This document shows, piece by piece, positions 25,313 through 34,330 of a stretch of DNA of 64,000 nt (position 1 is its first letter; each line of letters starts with the position of its first letter). Under the pieces are notes generated by a model. The model did not search any database. It was given only the letters and a program-made list of their open reading frames with translations, and was not told the DNA's origin. The DNA is from Phycicoccus sp. Soil748. Its GTDB lineage: Bacteria > Actinomycetota > Actinomycetes > Actinomycetales > Dermatophilaceae. Made by a program: the position numbers and the translations under genes. Location: NCBI RefSeq assembly GCF_001428025.1, contig NZ_LMSC01000005.1:249313-313312 (forward strand). The letters run 5' to 3'.

Positions 25313-26509
25313 GTGACCTCACCGCAGCGTGCTCCCGGAGGGTTCCCGGTCGTCGGCGTCATCGGCGGGGGGCAGCTGGCGCGGATGTGCGCCGGCCCCG
25401 CGGCCGAGCTGTCGGTGACCCTCAGCGTCCTGGCGGAGGCGCCGGACGCCGCAGCAGCGCAGGTCGTGCCGCACTCGCCGGTCGGTGACCACACCGACGT
25501 CGACGACGTGCTCGACTTCGCCAAGCACTGCGACGTCGTGACCTTCGACCACGAGCACGTGCCGCCGGCCGTCCTCGAGGCGCTGGTCTCGTCCAGGGTG
25601 CCGCTGCACCCGACCCCCGAGGCGCTGCACTTCGCCCAGGACAAGCTGGCCATGCGCGAGCGCCTCGGCGCCATCGGGGTCGCGTGCCCCCAGTGGGCCA
25701 GGGCCCGCACGGCCTCGGACGTCGAAGCGTTCGCCGAGCGGGTGGGCTGGCCGGTGGTCGCCAAGACGCCGCGCGGTGGCTACGACGGCAAGGGCGTGCG
25801 TGTCATCGACTCCGCTGCCGACGTCGCCGACTGGCTGGAGCAGGTGGGCTCGCCGGGCGCGCTGCGCGACGGCGTGCTGCTGGAGGAGAAGGTCGACTTC
25901 GTCCGCGAGCTGGCCGTCCTCATCGCGCGCAGCCCGTCCAACCAGGCTGCCGCCTGGCCGGTCGTCGAGACCGTCCAGACCGACGGCATCTGCACCGAGG
26001 TCCTGGCCCCGGCCCCCGACCTCGACGCCGACCTCGCCGCGGTCGCCACCGAGGCGGGCCTGCGGATCGCCGAGGAGCTCGGCGTCACCGGTGTCTTCGC
26101 GGTGGAGATGTTCGAGGTGCGCGACCCCGCGACCGGCGCGGCAGCGTACGTCGTGAACGAGCTCGCCATGCGCCCCCACAACAGCGGGCACTGGTCGATG
26201 GACGGCGCGGTGACGGGCCAGTTCGAGCAGCACCTCCGGGCGGTGCTCGACCTCCCGCTGGGCGCGCCCACGCCGCGCGCCCCGTTCACGGTCATGGCCA
26301 ACGTCCTCGGCGGCGACTACCCCGACCTGTACCCCGCCTACCGCCACATCATGGCCAGGGACCCCGGGCTCAAGGTGCACATGTACGGCAAGTCCGTCCG
26401 GCCGGGCCGCAAGATCGGGCACGTGACCGTCAGCGGCACCGACCTGGAGGACCTGCGCGAGCGGGCCCGCCACGCGGCCGACTACCTCGCAGGAGTGATC
26501 ACCGAATGA
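25313..26509 (+). CDS. purK: N5-carboxyaminoimidazole ribonucleotide synthase
   Basis: The 398-residue ATP-grasp enzyme converts AIR, ATP and bicarbonate to N5-CAIR in purine synthesis. It begins [20 protein letters not shown], has FDHEHVP near residue 78, the ATP loop [12 protein letters not shown] near 150, and the metal/active-site segment [17 protein letters not shown]. Length and order match PurK. The stop overlaps the purE ATG by 4 bp, giving coupled translation of consecutive pathway steps. Confidence 0.97.
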   Translation: MTSPQRAPGGFPVVGVIGGGQLARMCAGPAAELSVTLSVLAEAPDAAAAQVVPHSPVGDHTDVDDVLDFAKHCDVVTFDHEHVPPAVLEALVSSRVPLHPTPEALHFAQDKLAMRERLGAIGVACPQWARARTASDVEAFAERVGWPVVAKTPRGGYDGKGVRVIDSAADVADWLEQVGSPGALRDGVLLEEKVDFVRELAVLIARSPSNQAAAWPVVETVQTDGICTEVLAPAPDLDADLAAVATEAGLRIAEELGVTGVFAVEMFEVRDPATGAAAYVVNELAMRPHNSGHWSMDGAVTGQFEQHLRAVLDLPLGAPTPRAPFTVMANVLGGDYPDLYPAYRHIMARDPGLKVHMYGKSVRPGRKIGHVTVSGTDLEDLRERARHAADYLAGVITE

Positions 26510-27027
26510 GCGACCAGCAGGCACCCCTCGTCGGGGTCGTCATGGGCAGCGACAGCGACTGGCCCGTCATGGAGCTCGCGGCGCAGGCGCTCGAGGAGTT
26601 CGGGGTGCCCTACGAGGCAGATGTCGTCTCGGCGCACCGCATGCCCGAGGAGATGATCGCCTACGGACAGCGCGCTGCCGACCGCGGCCTGCGCGTCATC
26701 ATCGCCGGCGCGGGTGGCGCCGCGCACCTGCCCGGCATGCTCGCCGCCGTGACGCCGCTGCCCGTGGTCGGCGTGCCGGTGCCGCTCAAGCACCTCGACG
26801 GCATGGACTCACTGCTGTCGATCGTGCAGATGCCGGCCGGCGTGCCCGTCGCCACCGTCTCGGTCGGGGGGGCCCGCAACGCCGGGCTGCTGGCCGTGCG
26901 CGTCCTGGCCGCGGGGGAGGGCCCGTATGCAGCGGGGCTGCGCGAGGCCATGGCGCGGTTCCAGGGCGACCTGCGCGACCAGGCCCACGCCAAGGGCGCT
27001 GCGCTGCGGGAGCGCCGCACCCGCTGA
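26506..27027 (+). CDS. purE: N5-CAIR mutase
   Basis: The 173-residue protein shows [12 protein letters not shown] at the N-terminus, [10 protein letters not shown] with the catalytic His, and [13 protein letters not shown], all characteristic of class I PurE, which isomerises N5-CAIR to CAIR. It follows purK with an ATGA overlap and converges on the secreted protein gene with 2 bp between stops. Confidence 0.97.
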   Translation: MSDQQAPLVGVVMGSDSDWPVMELAAQALEEFGVPYEADVVSAHRMPEEMIAYGQRAADRGLRVIIAGAGGAAHLPGMLAAVTPLPVVGVPVPLKHLDGMDSLLSIVQMPAGVPVATVSVGGARNAGLLAVRVLAAGEGPYAAGLREAMARFQGDLRDQAHAKGAALRERRTR

Positions 27028-27029
27028 CC

Positions 27030-28040
27030 TCAGGGCTCGAGGGTCGGGATGTCCGACTCCCAGTAGGACGCCGTGAGCCTGGCGTCCCAGGCGCCGGGGA
27101 CCTTGCTCAGCTGCTTGATCGTCGTCGACGTGCCGCGGTAGCCGAACACCTCGTAGACCCGGGCGACGTCGGTGCTGCTGTTCGTCGCCAGCAGGACCCA
27201 GGTGTTGCGCCCGCAGTTGTCGAGCGCCAGGCCGTCGAAGGTCCACGTCGAACCGCGCAGGAGCGTCAGCCTGGGGGCGAAGGCGCCGCTGCGCTTCATG
27301 GTGACGAGGTAGAGCGCGCCCTTCTTCGTCGTCATGAGCAGCGCGTCGACGGCCGTGGTGTCGTCCCAGGGCCGGTACTGGTAGGCCAGCGTCATCGCAG
27401 TCACAGCGCCGAAGCCGGCCTTGGCCCCCGCGGCGGCGACGGTCGGTGATCCCCAGGTCTTCTCGGAGACCTTGTAGCGGGCGAGGTTGCCGGTGCGCCC
27501 GCTGACGGCGTAGAGGTAGCCGCTCTTGGTCGACTCGGGATTGCGGTCCGACGCGTCGACCATCTTCGTGACGGCGCCCCAGCCGGTGCCGAACTTCTTC
27601 TCGGTGTAGGCCTTGGTCTGCTTGACGGTGTTGTAGTGCGTCGTCCCGAACACGAGCCGGTCGGTGCGGATCGCGAACTGCCTCGTGTAGAGGTAGCGGG
27701 GCGGGGAGTAGGTGCTGTCCCACTGGGAGCTGGCCCCCGCCATGGCGGTCACGTGTGCCGGGGCGGTGTAGATCCGCTCGGCGTAGGGCGCCTTGCTGTA
27801 GTCCGTGCTGTCGAAGACCTGCTGCGTGAGGTTCGCATCCGGTTCGACCGTGGTGGCCTCGAGGCGGCAGCCCGGGCTGCTGGGCGAGACCGCCGCCGTC
27901 GTCGCAGGAGCCGCGGCCGGCACGTGGGCGGGGGCCGCCGCACTCGAGCCGGCGGTGGCGAGCGCCGATGCAGCGAGTGCGGTCACTGCGGTGACGGCGG
28001 CCAGGCGGGCGCGGACGGACGTGGCGAGCACGGCGGACAT
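27030..28040 (-). CDS. secreted protein of unknown function, possible beta-propeller
   Basis: The 336-residue protein has a signal peptide (basic start, hydrophobic AAVTAVTALAASALATA, Ala-rich cleavage region near residue 36). The mature part has repeated short aromatic/Gly strands such as SGYLYAVSGRTGNLARYKV, KGALYLVTMKRSG and TWTFDGLALDNCGRNTWVLL, consistent with a beta-propeller or similar all-beta fold. Two Cys are visible (GCRLEATT near the N-terminus and DNCGRNTW), which could form a disulfide. No known enzyme motif is recognised. GAGGGGAA gives a good ribosome site for the ATG. Function is unknown. Confidence 0.75.
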   Translation of the reverse strand: MSAVLATSVRARLAAVTAVTALAASALATAGSSAAAPAHVPAAAPATTAAVSPSSPGCRLEATTVEPDANLTQQVFDSTDYSKAPYAERIYTAPAHVTAMAGASSQWDSTYSPPRYLYTRQFAIRTDRLVFGTTHYNTVKQTKAYTEKKFGTGWGAVTKMVDASDRNPESTKSGYLYAVSGRTGNLARYKVSEKTWGSPTVAAAGAKAGFGAVTAMTLAYQYRPWDDTTAVDALLMTTKKGALYLVTMKRSGAFAPRLTLLRGSTWTFDGLALDNCGRNTWVLLATNSSTDVARVYEVFGYRGTSTTIKQLSKVPGAWDARLTASYWESDIPTLEP

Positions 28041-28134
28041 GGGTTCCCCTCACGGTACGGCGCGGCGATCCCCCCGGCGTTCCCCTCGAACGCCCGTGTG
28101 CCGGGCCGGGCCCAGTGTGGCAGCCGCGGCGCCC

Positions 28135-28590
28135 TCAGCGGGCCATTCCGCCGGACCGAACTCCCCGCCACTCGATCTTGGGGCAGGTGTCCATGACGAC
28201 CCCGAGCCCCGCCGCGCGCGCCCGCTCCGCTGCGGCCTCGTCCACCACGCCGAGCTGCATCCAGACCGCGTCGATGGTGAGGCGGTCCTTGTTGGCGATG
28301 GCGTCGTCGACCACGGCACCCACGTGCTCGGAGCTCACGAAGCAGTCGACGACCTTGATGTCGGTCCCGTCGGGGATGTCGGCGAGCGAGGCGTAGCCCT
28401 TCTCCCCGTGCACGGTCTCCGCAGCGGGGTGGACCGGGATGATGCCCTTGCCCAGCTCGACCTTGAGCCAGCGCGACACGTCGAACGCCGGCCGGTCCTG
28501 GTTGGACGACAGGCCCACCACCACCCAGGTGCCGGGGTCGGCCAGGAGCTCACGGACCAGCTCGGGGTCGTTCTGGTGCTTCAGCGTCAT
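28135..28590 (-). CDS. CoA-binding domain protein (YccU-like)
   Basis: The 151-residue single-domain protein has a Rossmann-type CoA-binding fold: WVVVGLSSNQDRPAFDVSRW near residue 22, IIPVHPAAETVHGEKGYASL, VVDCFVSSEHVGAVVDDAI and VWMQLGVVDEAAAERARAAG, ending in the family CPKIEWR. It lacks the ligase domains of succinyl-CoA synthetase relatives. The biological role is not known. A GATGCT hexamer lies 6 bp before the ATG at 28590, compatible with a leaderless message. Confidence 0.9.
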   Translation of the reverse strand: MTLKHQNDPELVRELLADPGTWVVVGLSSNQDRPAFDVSRWLKVELGKGIIPVHPAAETVHGEKGYASLADIPDGTDIKVVDCFVSSEHVGAVVDDAIANKDRLTIDAVWMQLGVVDEAAAERARAAGLGVVMDTCPKIEWRGVRSGGMAR

Positions 28591-28732
28591 ACCGGCAGCA
28601 TCACACGTCCACCCGAGGGCGCAACCTTCGTCGGCGGTGCGTGCCCGGAGCCGCGCGCAGGCCGCGGCGGGCGGCGCTGTGGCCGCGGTCGGCGGCGACG
28701 TGCCCGCAGCGGGCCGCCGGCAGGCCCGGGCA

Positions 28733-28758
28733 AGGGCCTGGTGATCAGGCCCTAAGAT
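28733..28758 (+). promoter_or_regulatory. -10 element with abutting 8-bp inverted repeat before the wbp-like operon
   Basis: AGGGCCTG (28733-28740) and CAGGCCCT (28746-28753) form an inverted repeat with 5-bp spacer. It ends on the first base of TAAGAT (28753-28758), a -10 hexamer 31 bp before the GTG at 28790. The repeat occupies the -35/-10 spacer, a place where a dimeric repressor would block transcription. The rest of the about 200-bp gap from 28591 shows nothing recognisable. Confidence 0.6.
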
Positions 28759-28789
28759 CGTCCGCGGACCCCAACCGTGAAGGAACACC

Positions 28790-30094
28790 GTGAAGATCAC
28801 CGTCGTCGGCCTCGGCAAGATCGGCCTGCCCCTGGCTGTGCAGTTCGCCAAGTCTGGACACGACGTCCTCGGAGCTGACGTGAGCCAGCCCGTCGTGGAC
28901 CAGGTCAACGCCGGGACCGAGCCGTTCCCCGGGGAGGCGCACCTGGCTGAGTACCTCGCCGAGGTCGTGCCCGCCGGCAAGCTGAAGGCCACCACCGACA
29001 CCGCCGCCGCGGTCGCCGAGAGCGACGCCGTCGTGGTCGTGGTGCCGCTGTTCGTCGACGAGGAGGCCCGCCCCGACTTCGGGTGGATGGACTCCGCCAC
29101 CGACGACATCGCCCGCGGCCTCAAGCCCGGCACCCTCGTCATCTACGAGACCACCCTCCCGGTCGGCACCACCCGCCTCCGGTGGAAGCCGAAGCTGGAG
29201 CAGGGCAGCGGCCTGGCCGAGGGCAGCGACTTCCACCTCGTGTTCTCGCCCGAGCGCGTGCTGACGGGTCGTGTCTTCGAGGACCTTCGCAAGTACCCCA
29301 AGCTCCTCGGCGGCCTGTCCGATGCCGGTGCGGCCAAGGCCGTCGAGTTCTACGAGCAGGTGCTGCAGTTCGACGACCGCCCCGACCTCGAGCGCGGCAA
29401 CGGCGTGTGGGACCTCGGCAGCGCGGAGGCCGCCGAGATGGCCAAGCTCGCCGAGACCACCTACCGCGACGTCAACATCGGCCTCGCCAACCAGTTCGGC
29501 GCGTTCGCCGCGAAGAACGGCATCGACGTCTTCCAGGTCATCGAGGCCAGCAACTCCCAGCCCTACAGCCACATCCACCGCCCCGGCATCGCCGTCGGCG
29601 GCCACTGCATCCCGGTCTACCCGCGGCTGTACCTGTGGAACGACCCGGACGCGACGGTCGTGCGCGCCGCCCGCGAAGCGAACGCCGCGATGCCGGCCTA
29701 CACCGTGGGCCTGACCGTGGGTGCGGCCGGTGGCAGCCTCGCCGGCAAGAAGGTCGCCGTCCTCGGCGCCTCCTACCGCGGCGGGGTCAAGGAGACCGCG
29801 TTCTCCGGCGTCTTCGCCACGGTCGACGCGCTGCGCGAGGCCGGCGCGCAGGTCGTGGTGCACGACCCGATGTACTCCGCGGACGAGCTCGCGAAGTTCG
29901 GCTGGGACGCCTACACGCTCGGTGACCCGGTCGAGGTCGTCGTCGTCCAGGCCGACCACGCGGAGTACCGCGACCTGTCCGCCAAGGACTTCCCGGACGT
30001 GCAGGTCGTCGTCGACGGTCGCCGCGTCCTGGACGCCGACCGCTTCGAGGGCGTGCGCTTCCTCGTCGTCGGCCAGGCCGAGAAGGTCGGCTGA
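28790..30094 (+). CDS. nucleotide-sugar 6-dehydrogenase (WbpA-like, UDP-GlcNAc type)
   Basis: The 434-residue enzyme oxidises C6 of a UDP-sugar to the carboxylate in two NAD-dependent steps. It begins ITVVGLGKIGLPLAVQFA, has VIYETTLPVGTTR near residue 120, the catalytic Cys in GGHCIPVYP (about residue 266), and KVAVLGASYRGGVKET in the C-terminal domain. The context of WbpD, WbpE and WbpB homologues makes UDP-GlcNAc the likely substrate rather than UDP-glucose. GAAGGA lies 5 bp before the GTG. It is the first gene of the operon, followed 3 bp later by the acetyltransferase. Confidence 0.88.
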   Translation: MKITVVGLGKIGLPLAVQFAKSGHDVLGADVSQPVVDQVNAGTEPFPGEAHLAEYLAEVVPAGKLKATTDTAAAVAESDAVVVVVPLFVDEEARPDFGWMDSATDDIARGLKPGTLVIYETTLPVGTTRLRWKPKLEQGSGLAEGSDFHLVFSPERVLTGRVFEDLRKYPKLLGGLSDAGAAKAVEFYEQVLQFDDRPDLERGNGVWDLGSAEAAEMAKLAETTYRDVNIGLANQFGAFAAKNGIDVFQVIEASNSQPYSHIHRPGIAVGGHCIPVYPRLYLWNDPDATVVRAAREANAAMPAYTVGLTVGAAGGSLAGKKVAVLGASYRGGVKETAFSGVFATVDALREAGAQVVVHDPMYSADELAKFGWDAYTLGDPVEVVVVQADHAEYRDLSAKDFPDVQVVVDGRRVLDADRFEGVRFLVVGQAEKVG

Positions 30095-30097
30095 GGC

Positions 30098-30697
30098 ATG
30101 GCGGTCCGGATCGTCGACTCGGCCGACGTCGCCGAGGGCGCGAGCATCGGTGACGGCTCGTCCATCTGGCACCTCGCGCAGGTGCGCGAGGGAGCCGTCC
30201 TCGGCGAGAACTGCGTCGTCGGGCGCGGCGCCTACGTCGGCACCGGCGTGCAGATGGGCGACAACTGCAAGCTGCAGAACTACGCCCTGGTCTACGAGCC
30301 CGCCGTCCTCGAGGACGGCGTCTTCGTGGGGCCGGCCGTCGTCTTCACCAACGACCACTTCCCGCGCGCCGTCAGCCCCGACGGCACGATCAAGACCGGC
30401 GACGACTGGGAGGCGGTCGGGGTCACCTGCCGCACCGGCGCGTCGATCGGGGCCCGCAGCGTCTGCGTGGCCCCGGTGACCATCGGACGGTGGGCCCTCG
30501 TGGCCGCCGGGTCCGTCGTCACCAAGGACGTCCCCGACTTCGCCCTCGTGGCGGGCGTCCCGGCCAAGCGCATCCGCTGGGTCGGCAAGGCGGGCGTCCC
30601 CCTCGAGCAGGACGAGTCCGGCACCTGGGTCTGCCCGCAGACCGGGGACCACTACACCGAGCACGACAACACCCTGACGGAGGCCGTCGCACCATGA
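30098..30697 (+). CDS. left-handed beta-helix N-acetyltransferase (WbpD-like)
   Basis: The 199-residue protein is built of hexapeptide repeats (ASIGDGSSIWHLAQV, CVVGRGAYVGTGVQMGDNCK, VFVGPAVVFTNDHFPRA) and ends with SVVTKDVPDFALVAGVPAK, a typical acyl-CoA-dependent LbH acetyltransferase. WbpD-type enzymes acetylate the 3-amino group of the UDP-2-acetamido-3-amino uronic acid. It sits between the dehydrogenase and the aminotransferase gene and overlaps the latter by 4 bp. Confidence 0.88.
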   Translation: MAVRIVDSADVAEGASIGDGSSIWHLAQVREGAVLGENCVVGRGAYVGTGVQMGDNCKLQNYALVYEPAVLEDGVFVGPAVVFTNDHFPRAVSPDGTIKTGDDWEAVGVTCRTGASIGARSVCVAPVTIGRWALVAAGSVVTKDVPDFALVAGVPAKRIRWVGKAGVPLEQDESGTWVCPQTGDHYTEHDNTLTEAVAP

Positions 30698-31788
30698 CCG
30701 AGTTCATTCCCCCTGCCAAGCCGCTGGTCGGCGACGAGGAGCGTGAGGCGGTCGACCGCGTCCTGCGCAGCGGCATGCTTGCCCAGGGCCCGGAGGTCAA
30801 GGCCTTCGAGGAGGAGTTCTCCGCGCACTTCGGCCTCGGGCGGGCGTGTGTCGCGGTCAACTCCGGCACCTCGGGTCAGCACCTCGGGCTGCTGTCCTCC
30901 GGGGTCAAGGCGGGTGACGAGGTGATCGTGCCGTCGTTCACGTTCGCGGCGACGGCCAACTCGGTCGCGCTGACGGGGGCGACCCCGGTGTTCGCGGACA
31001 TCTCGGCCGACGACTTCTGCCTGGACCCGGCTGCGGTCGAGGCCGCGGTCACGGAGAGGACGGTCGGGATCATGCCGGTCCACCTGTACGGGCACCCGGC
31101 GAAGATGGACCAGCTGATGGCCATCGCGGACAAGCACGGCCTGCAGGTCTACGAGGACGCGGCGCAGGCCCATGGTGCGTCGCTGAACGGGACCCCGGTG
31201 GGTGCGTTCGGCACGTTCGCGATGTTCTCGCTGTACCCGACCAAGAACATGACGTCCGGTGAGGGTGGCATGGTGTCGGTGGCGAACGCGGAGGTCGAGC
31301 GCCTCATGCGCCTGTACCGCAACCAGGGCATGGAGAAGCAGTACCACAACGAGGTCGTCGGCTTTAACATGCGCATGACCGACATCCACGCCGCGATCGG
31401 GCGGGTGCAGCTGACCAAGGTCGGTGCCTGGACCAAGCAGCGCCAGGAGAACGCCGCGTTCCTGTCGGCCAACCTGGAGGGTGTCACGACGCCGCCGGTG
31501 GCCGAGGGCGCCGTGCACGTCTACCACCAGTACACGGTGCGGGTGCCGCAGGACCGTGACGGCCTGGCCGCTGCGCTGCGCGAGGAGTACAACATCGGCT
31601 CGGGCATGTTCTACCCCGTGCCGAACCACCGCCTGGCCCCGTTCGTGGGTGACGGCAGCGTCGACCTGCCCGAGACGGAGAAGGCTGCCGCCGAGTGCCT
31701 GTCGCTGCCGGTGCACCCGTCGCTGAGCCAGGACGACCTGGAGCGGATCGTCACTGCGGTCAACGCACTGGCGAAGGCCGGTGCCTGA
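30694..31788 (+). CDS. DegT/DnrJ/EryC1/StrS aminotransferase (WbpE-like)
   Basis: The 364-residue PLP enzyme puts the amino group on the 3-keto UDP-sugar. Features: NSGTSGQHLGL for phosphate binding, VYEDAAQAHGA, and the PLP Lys in YPTKNMTSGEGG (about residue 184), followed by GFNMRMTDIHAAIGRVQL. All are standard for sugar aminotransferases. The ATG overlaps the preceding stop (ATGA), and its own stop overlaps the next ATG by one base (TGATG), so the four pathway genes are translated as a tight unit. Confidence 0.9.
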   Translation: MTEFIPPAKPLVGDEEREAVDRVLRSGMLAQGPEVKAFEEEFSAHFGLGRACVAVNSGTSGQHLGLLSSGVKAGDEVIVPSFTFAATANSVALTGATPVFADISADDFCLDPAAVEAAVTERTVGIMPVHLYGHPAKMDQLMAIADKHGLQVYEDAAQAHGASLNGTPVGAFGTFAMFSLYPTKNMTSGEGGMVSVANAEVERLMRLYRNQGMEKQYHNEVVGFNMRMTDIHAAIGRVQLTKVGAWTKQRQENAAFLSANLEGVTTPPVAEGAVHVYHQYTVRVPQDRDGLAAALREEYNIGSGMFYPVPNHRLAPFVGDGSVDLPETEKAAAECLSLPVHPSLSQDDLERIVTAVNALAKAGA

Positions 31789-32783
31789 TGGCGAACCTGC
31801 GCGCGGGCCTGATCGGCCTGGGCATGATGGGCCGTCACCACGCCCGGGTCCTGGGCTCGTTGCCGGGTGTGGACCTGGTGGCGGTGGCCGACCCCGGTGG
31901 TGACACCCACGGTGTCGCGGGCGACCGCCCGCTGGAGGTCTCGATCGAGGGCCTGATCAAGCACGACCTGGACTACTGCATGGTGGCGGTGCCGACGGTC
32001 TACCACGAGCCGGTCGGGTTGGCGTTGGCTGCGGCCGGGGTGCACGCGATCATCGAGAAGCCGCTGGCTCAGGACACTCCGTCGGCGGTGCGCCTGGCTA
32101 CCGCGTTCAAGGACGCCGGTCTCGTGGGTGCGGTCGGGCACATCGAGCGGTACAACCCGGCGCTGCAGAGCGCGAGGGCGCGCCTGGAGGCCGGTGAGCT
32201 CGGTGACGTCTACCAGGTCACGACGCGTCGCCAGGGCCCGTTCCCGGCCCGGATCGCCGACGTGGGTGTGGTCAAGGACCTCGGCACGCACGACATCGAC
32301 CTGACCGCCTGGGTGACCCAGCAGTCCTACACCTCCGTCGCCGCGCGCACCGCGTACAAGTCGGGGCGCCAGCACGAGGACCTCGTCGCGGTCGTCGGGC
32401 AGCTCAGCGGGGGAGCGGTGACCAGCCACCTGGTGAACTGGCTGTCGCCGCTGAAGGAGCGGGTCACGATCATCACCGGTGAGCGTGGCACCTTCGTGGC
32501 CGACACCCTGACCGCTGACCTGACGTTCTACGCCAACGGCGAGATCGCCACGACGTGGGACGCGATCGCCAAGTTCCGTGGGGTGTCCGAGGGTGACGTC
32601 GTCCGGTATGCCATCGCCAAGCCCGAGCCGCTCCGGGTCGAGCACGAGAACTTCCGCGACGCGGTGCTCGGCAAGGACGCCGACATCGTCACCATGGAGC
32701 AGGGCCTGACGACCGTCCGCGTCGCCGAGGCCTGCATCGAGTCGGCCACCACCGGACAGACCATCTCGCTGACCCAGGCCTGA
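31788..32783 (+). CDS. Gfo/Idh/MocA oxidoreductase (WbpB-like)
   Basis: The 331-residue protein has an N-terminal Rossmann fold (AGLIGLGMMGRHHARVL), the family EKPLAQD motif (Lys near residue 91), HIERYNPALQ and DLGTHDIDL, the last carrying the catalytic His-Asp element. WbpB oxidises the 3-hydroxyl of the UDP-GlcNAcA to a 3-keto group, using NAD recycled by 2-oxoglutarate. The identification as WbpB rests on gene context; sequence alone supports only the oxidoreductase family. Confidence 0.85.
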   Translation: MANLRAGLIGLGMMGRHHARVLGSLPGVDLVAVADPGGDTHGVAGDRPLEVSIEGLIKHDLDYCMVAVPTVYHEPVGLALAAAGVHAIIEKPLAQDTPSAVRLATAFKDAGLVGAVGHIERYNPALQSARARLEAGELGDVYQVTTRRQGPFPARIADVGVVKDLGTHDIDLTAWVTQQSYTSVAARTAYKSGRQHEDLVAVVGQLSGGAVTSHLVNWLSPLKERVTIITGERGTFVADTLTADLTFYANGEIATTWDAIAKFRGVSEGDVVRYAIAKPEPLRVEHENFRDAVLGKDADIVTMEQGLTTVRVAEACIESATTGQTISLTQA

Positions 32784-32793
32784 GGGCCCCTCG

Positions 32794-34254
32794 GTGCGGG
32801 GCCTGCTGGGCCACCTGAGGTTGCGCGTCCCCCCGACGCGTGAGGCCGCCGACCAGTCGATGGGCGGGCAGGCGGCCCTGTCGACCCTCGGGGTCGTCGT
32901 GCAGGGGGTCGTCAGGTTCGTCTACAGCGTCCTGGTCGGCAACACCTTCGGCAAGCTGGTCCTCGGCGCGGTCAACTCCGGGATCTCCCTCGCACTCTTC
33001 GCGAGCCTGCTCGTCCCCAGCGCCACGGCGATGGCGGCGAGCAAGCACGTGGCCCGTGCGCGCGGAGCCGGAGACCTCGAGGAGGGCGACCGGGTCGCGG
33101 GCTACCTGGGGCGCCTGACGCTGCTCGCGATGGCCGTGCTCGGCGTCGGGGCGGCGGTGCTCGCGCCGCCGCTGCTCGGGCTCGGGGTGCTGGAGTCCGT
33201 CCTCACCGGGGCGCTCGCCGTCACCTACTCGGGCTACGTCTTCGTCCGCGGCTTCCTCTTCGGGGCGGGCCAGGTCGTGCGGGCCACCGTCTGGGACGTC
33301 CTCTCGTCGGTGCTCGCGCTGGCCGGGCTCGCCGCCGTCGTCCTGGCCGACACCACCGCGTGGCTGCTCCTGCCGCTCGTGCTCGGGTACGGCGCGTACT
33401 GCGCCGTGAGCTGGCCCCGCGGGCGCTCCGGTGGCGTCGCCCCGGAGCTGCGGCGCGAGATCCGCGGCTTCGTCGTGCTCACCCTGGTCAACAGCGTCGC
33501 CACCGGCGGCTTCCTGCAGCTGACCATGGTCGCCGCCCAGTTCTGGGACCGCACCAACGCCGGGTCGTTCGCCGCCGCGCTCTCGCTGGCCACCCCGGCA
33601 TCACTGGTGTCGCGGTCGCTGACCCTCGTGCTGTTCCCCAGCCTGTCGGCCGCCCACGGCCGCGGTGACCTCGTCGGTGCCCGGCAGCGGACCGACGCCG
33701 CCACCCGGGGCCTGGTCGTCCTCAGCCTCGCGACCTTCGGGCCGTTGATGCTGGTCAGCCCCCTGCTCATCGACCTCTTCTACCGCCGCGGCGGGTTCGA
33801 CGAGGCCAAGCTGCTCCTGCCGGTGCTGCTCGCCGCGGTGCTCGTCACGAACGTCGCCGCCGGCGCCATCAACAGCCTGCTCAGCCGGGAGCACCGCTAC
33901 AGCCGCATCGTGGTCACGGCCAGCATCGTCGGCGCTGTCGTCGGCATGACCTGGTGGGCGCTGCGCGCGCCGTCCGACGGCGTGGCGCAGGTCGCCACCG
34001 GGTTCCTCGTGGGGTCGGCCGTCGTGGGCCTGTGGCCGGTCGTGGCCGTCTGGGTGCTCGACCGGCACGCCTGGTCGGCCCTCACCCTCCGGTTCCTCGT
34101 GGGGTGCGGCGTGCTCGCCGCCGCCGTCTGGTGGCAGCAGTCCACCGACATGTCGGGGCTCGCCCAGGTCGGGACGGCAGTGGGGTTCGTGGCCCTCTGG
34201 CTCGCAGCCAGCGCCGGCGACGTACGGCGCCTCGCGGCCGCTGCACGCAGGTGA
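32794..34254 (+). CDS. polysaccharide flippase (Wzx/MATE-like)
   Basis: The 486-residue protein is polytopic, with about 12-14 hydrophobic segments and few charged loops. Its N-terminal QAALSTLGVVVQGVVRFVYSVLVG is typical of oligosaccharide-unit flippases of the MOP superfamily. It would move the undecaprenyl-linked repeat unit, containing the diacetamido uronic acid, to the outer face. GTG 32794 comes 10 bp after the oxidoreductase stop, with only a weak ribosome site. Confidence 0.85.
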   Translation: MRGLLGHLRLRVPPTREAADQSMGGQAALSTLGVVVQGVVRFVYSVLVGNTFGKLVLGAVNSGISLALFASLLVPSATAMAASKHVARARGAGDLEEGDRVAGYLGRLTLLAMAVLGVGAAVLAPPLLGLGVLESVLTGALAVTYSGYVFVRGFLFGAGQVVRATVWDVLSSVLALAGLAAVVLADTTAWLLLPLVLGYGAYCAVSWPRGRSGGVAPELRREIRGFVVLTLVNSVATGGFLQLTMVAAQFWDRTNAGSFAAALSLATPASLVSRSLTLVLFPSLSAAHGRGDLVGARQRTDAATRGLVVLSLATFGPLMLVSPLLIDLFYRRGGFDEAKLLLPVLLAAVLVTNVAAGAINSLLSREHRYSRIVVTASIVGAVVGMTWWALRAPSDGVAQVATGFLVGSAVVGLWPVVAVWVLDRHAWSALTLRFLVGCGVLAAAVWWQQSTDMSGLAQVGTAVGFVALWLAASAGDVRRLAAAARR

Positions 34255-34283
34255 CGGTGGAGGGGCGTTCAGGTTGCCGCTGC

Positions 34284-34289
34284 TAGCAT
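34284..34289 (+). promoter_or_regulatory. -10 element before the leader peptide/acyltransferase pair
   Basis: TAGCAT lies 8 bp before the ATG at 34298, suggesting a transcript that starts at the 10-codon mini-ORF. Confidence 0.5.
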
Positions 34290-34297
34290 CAGAACCC

Positions 34298-34330
34298 ATG
34301 TCTGCGCTCTACCCCGCCCTGCCCTGCTGA
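34298..34330 (+). CDS. candidate 10-residue leader peptide (MSALYPALPC)
   Basis: ATG TCT GCG ... TGC TGA encodes MSALYPALPC. Its stop codon overlaps the acyltransferase ATG by one base (TGATG). It follows a -10-like hexamer at leaderless spacing, so ribosomes may load here and reinitiate on the acyltransferase, which has no good ribosome site of its own. Translation is not proven. Confidence 0.4.
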   Translation: MSALYPALPC

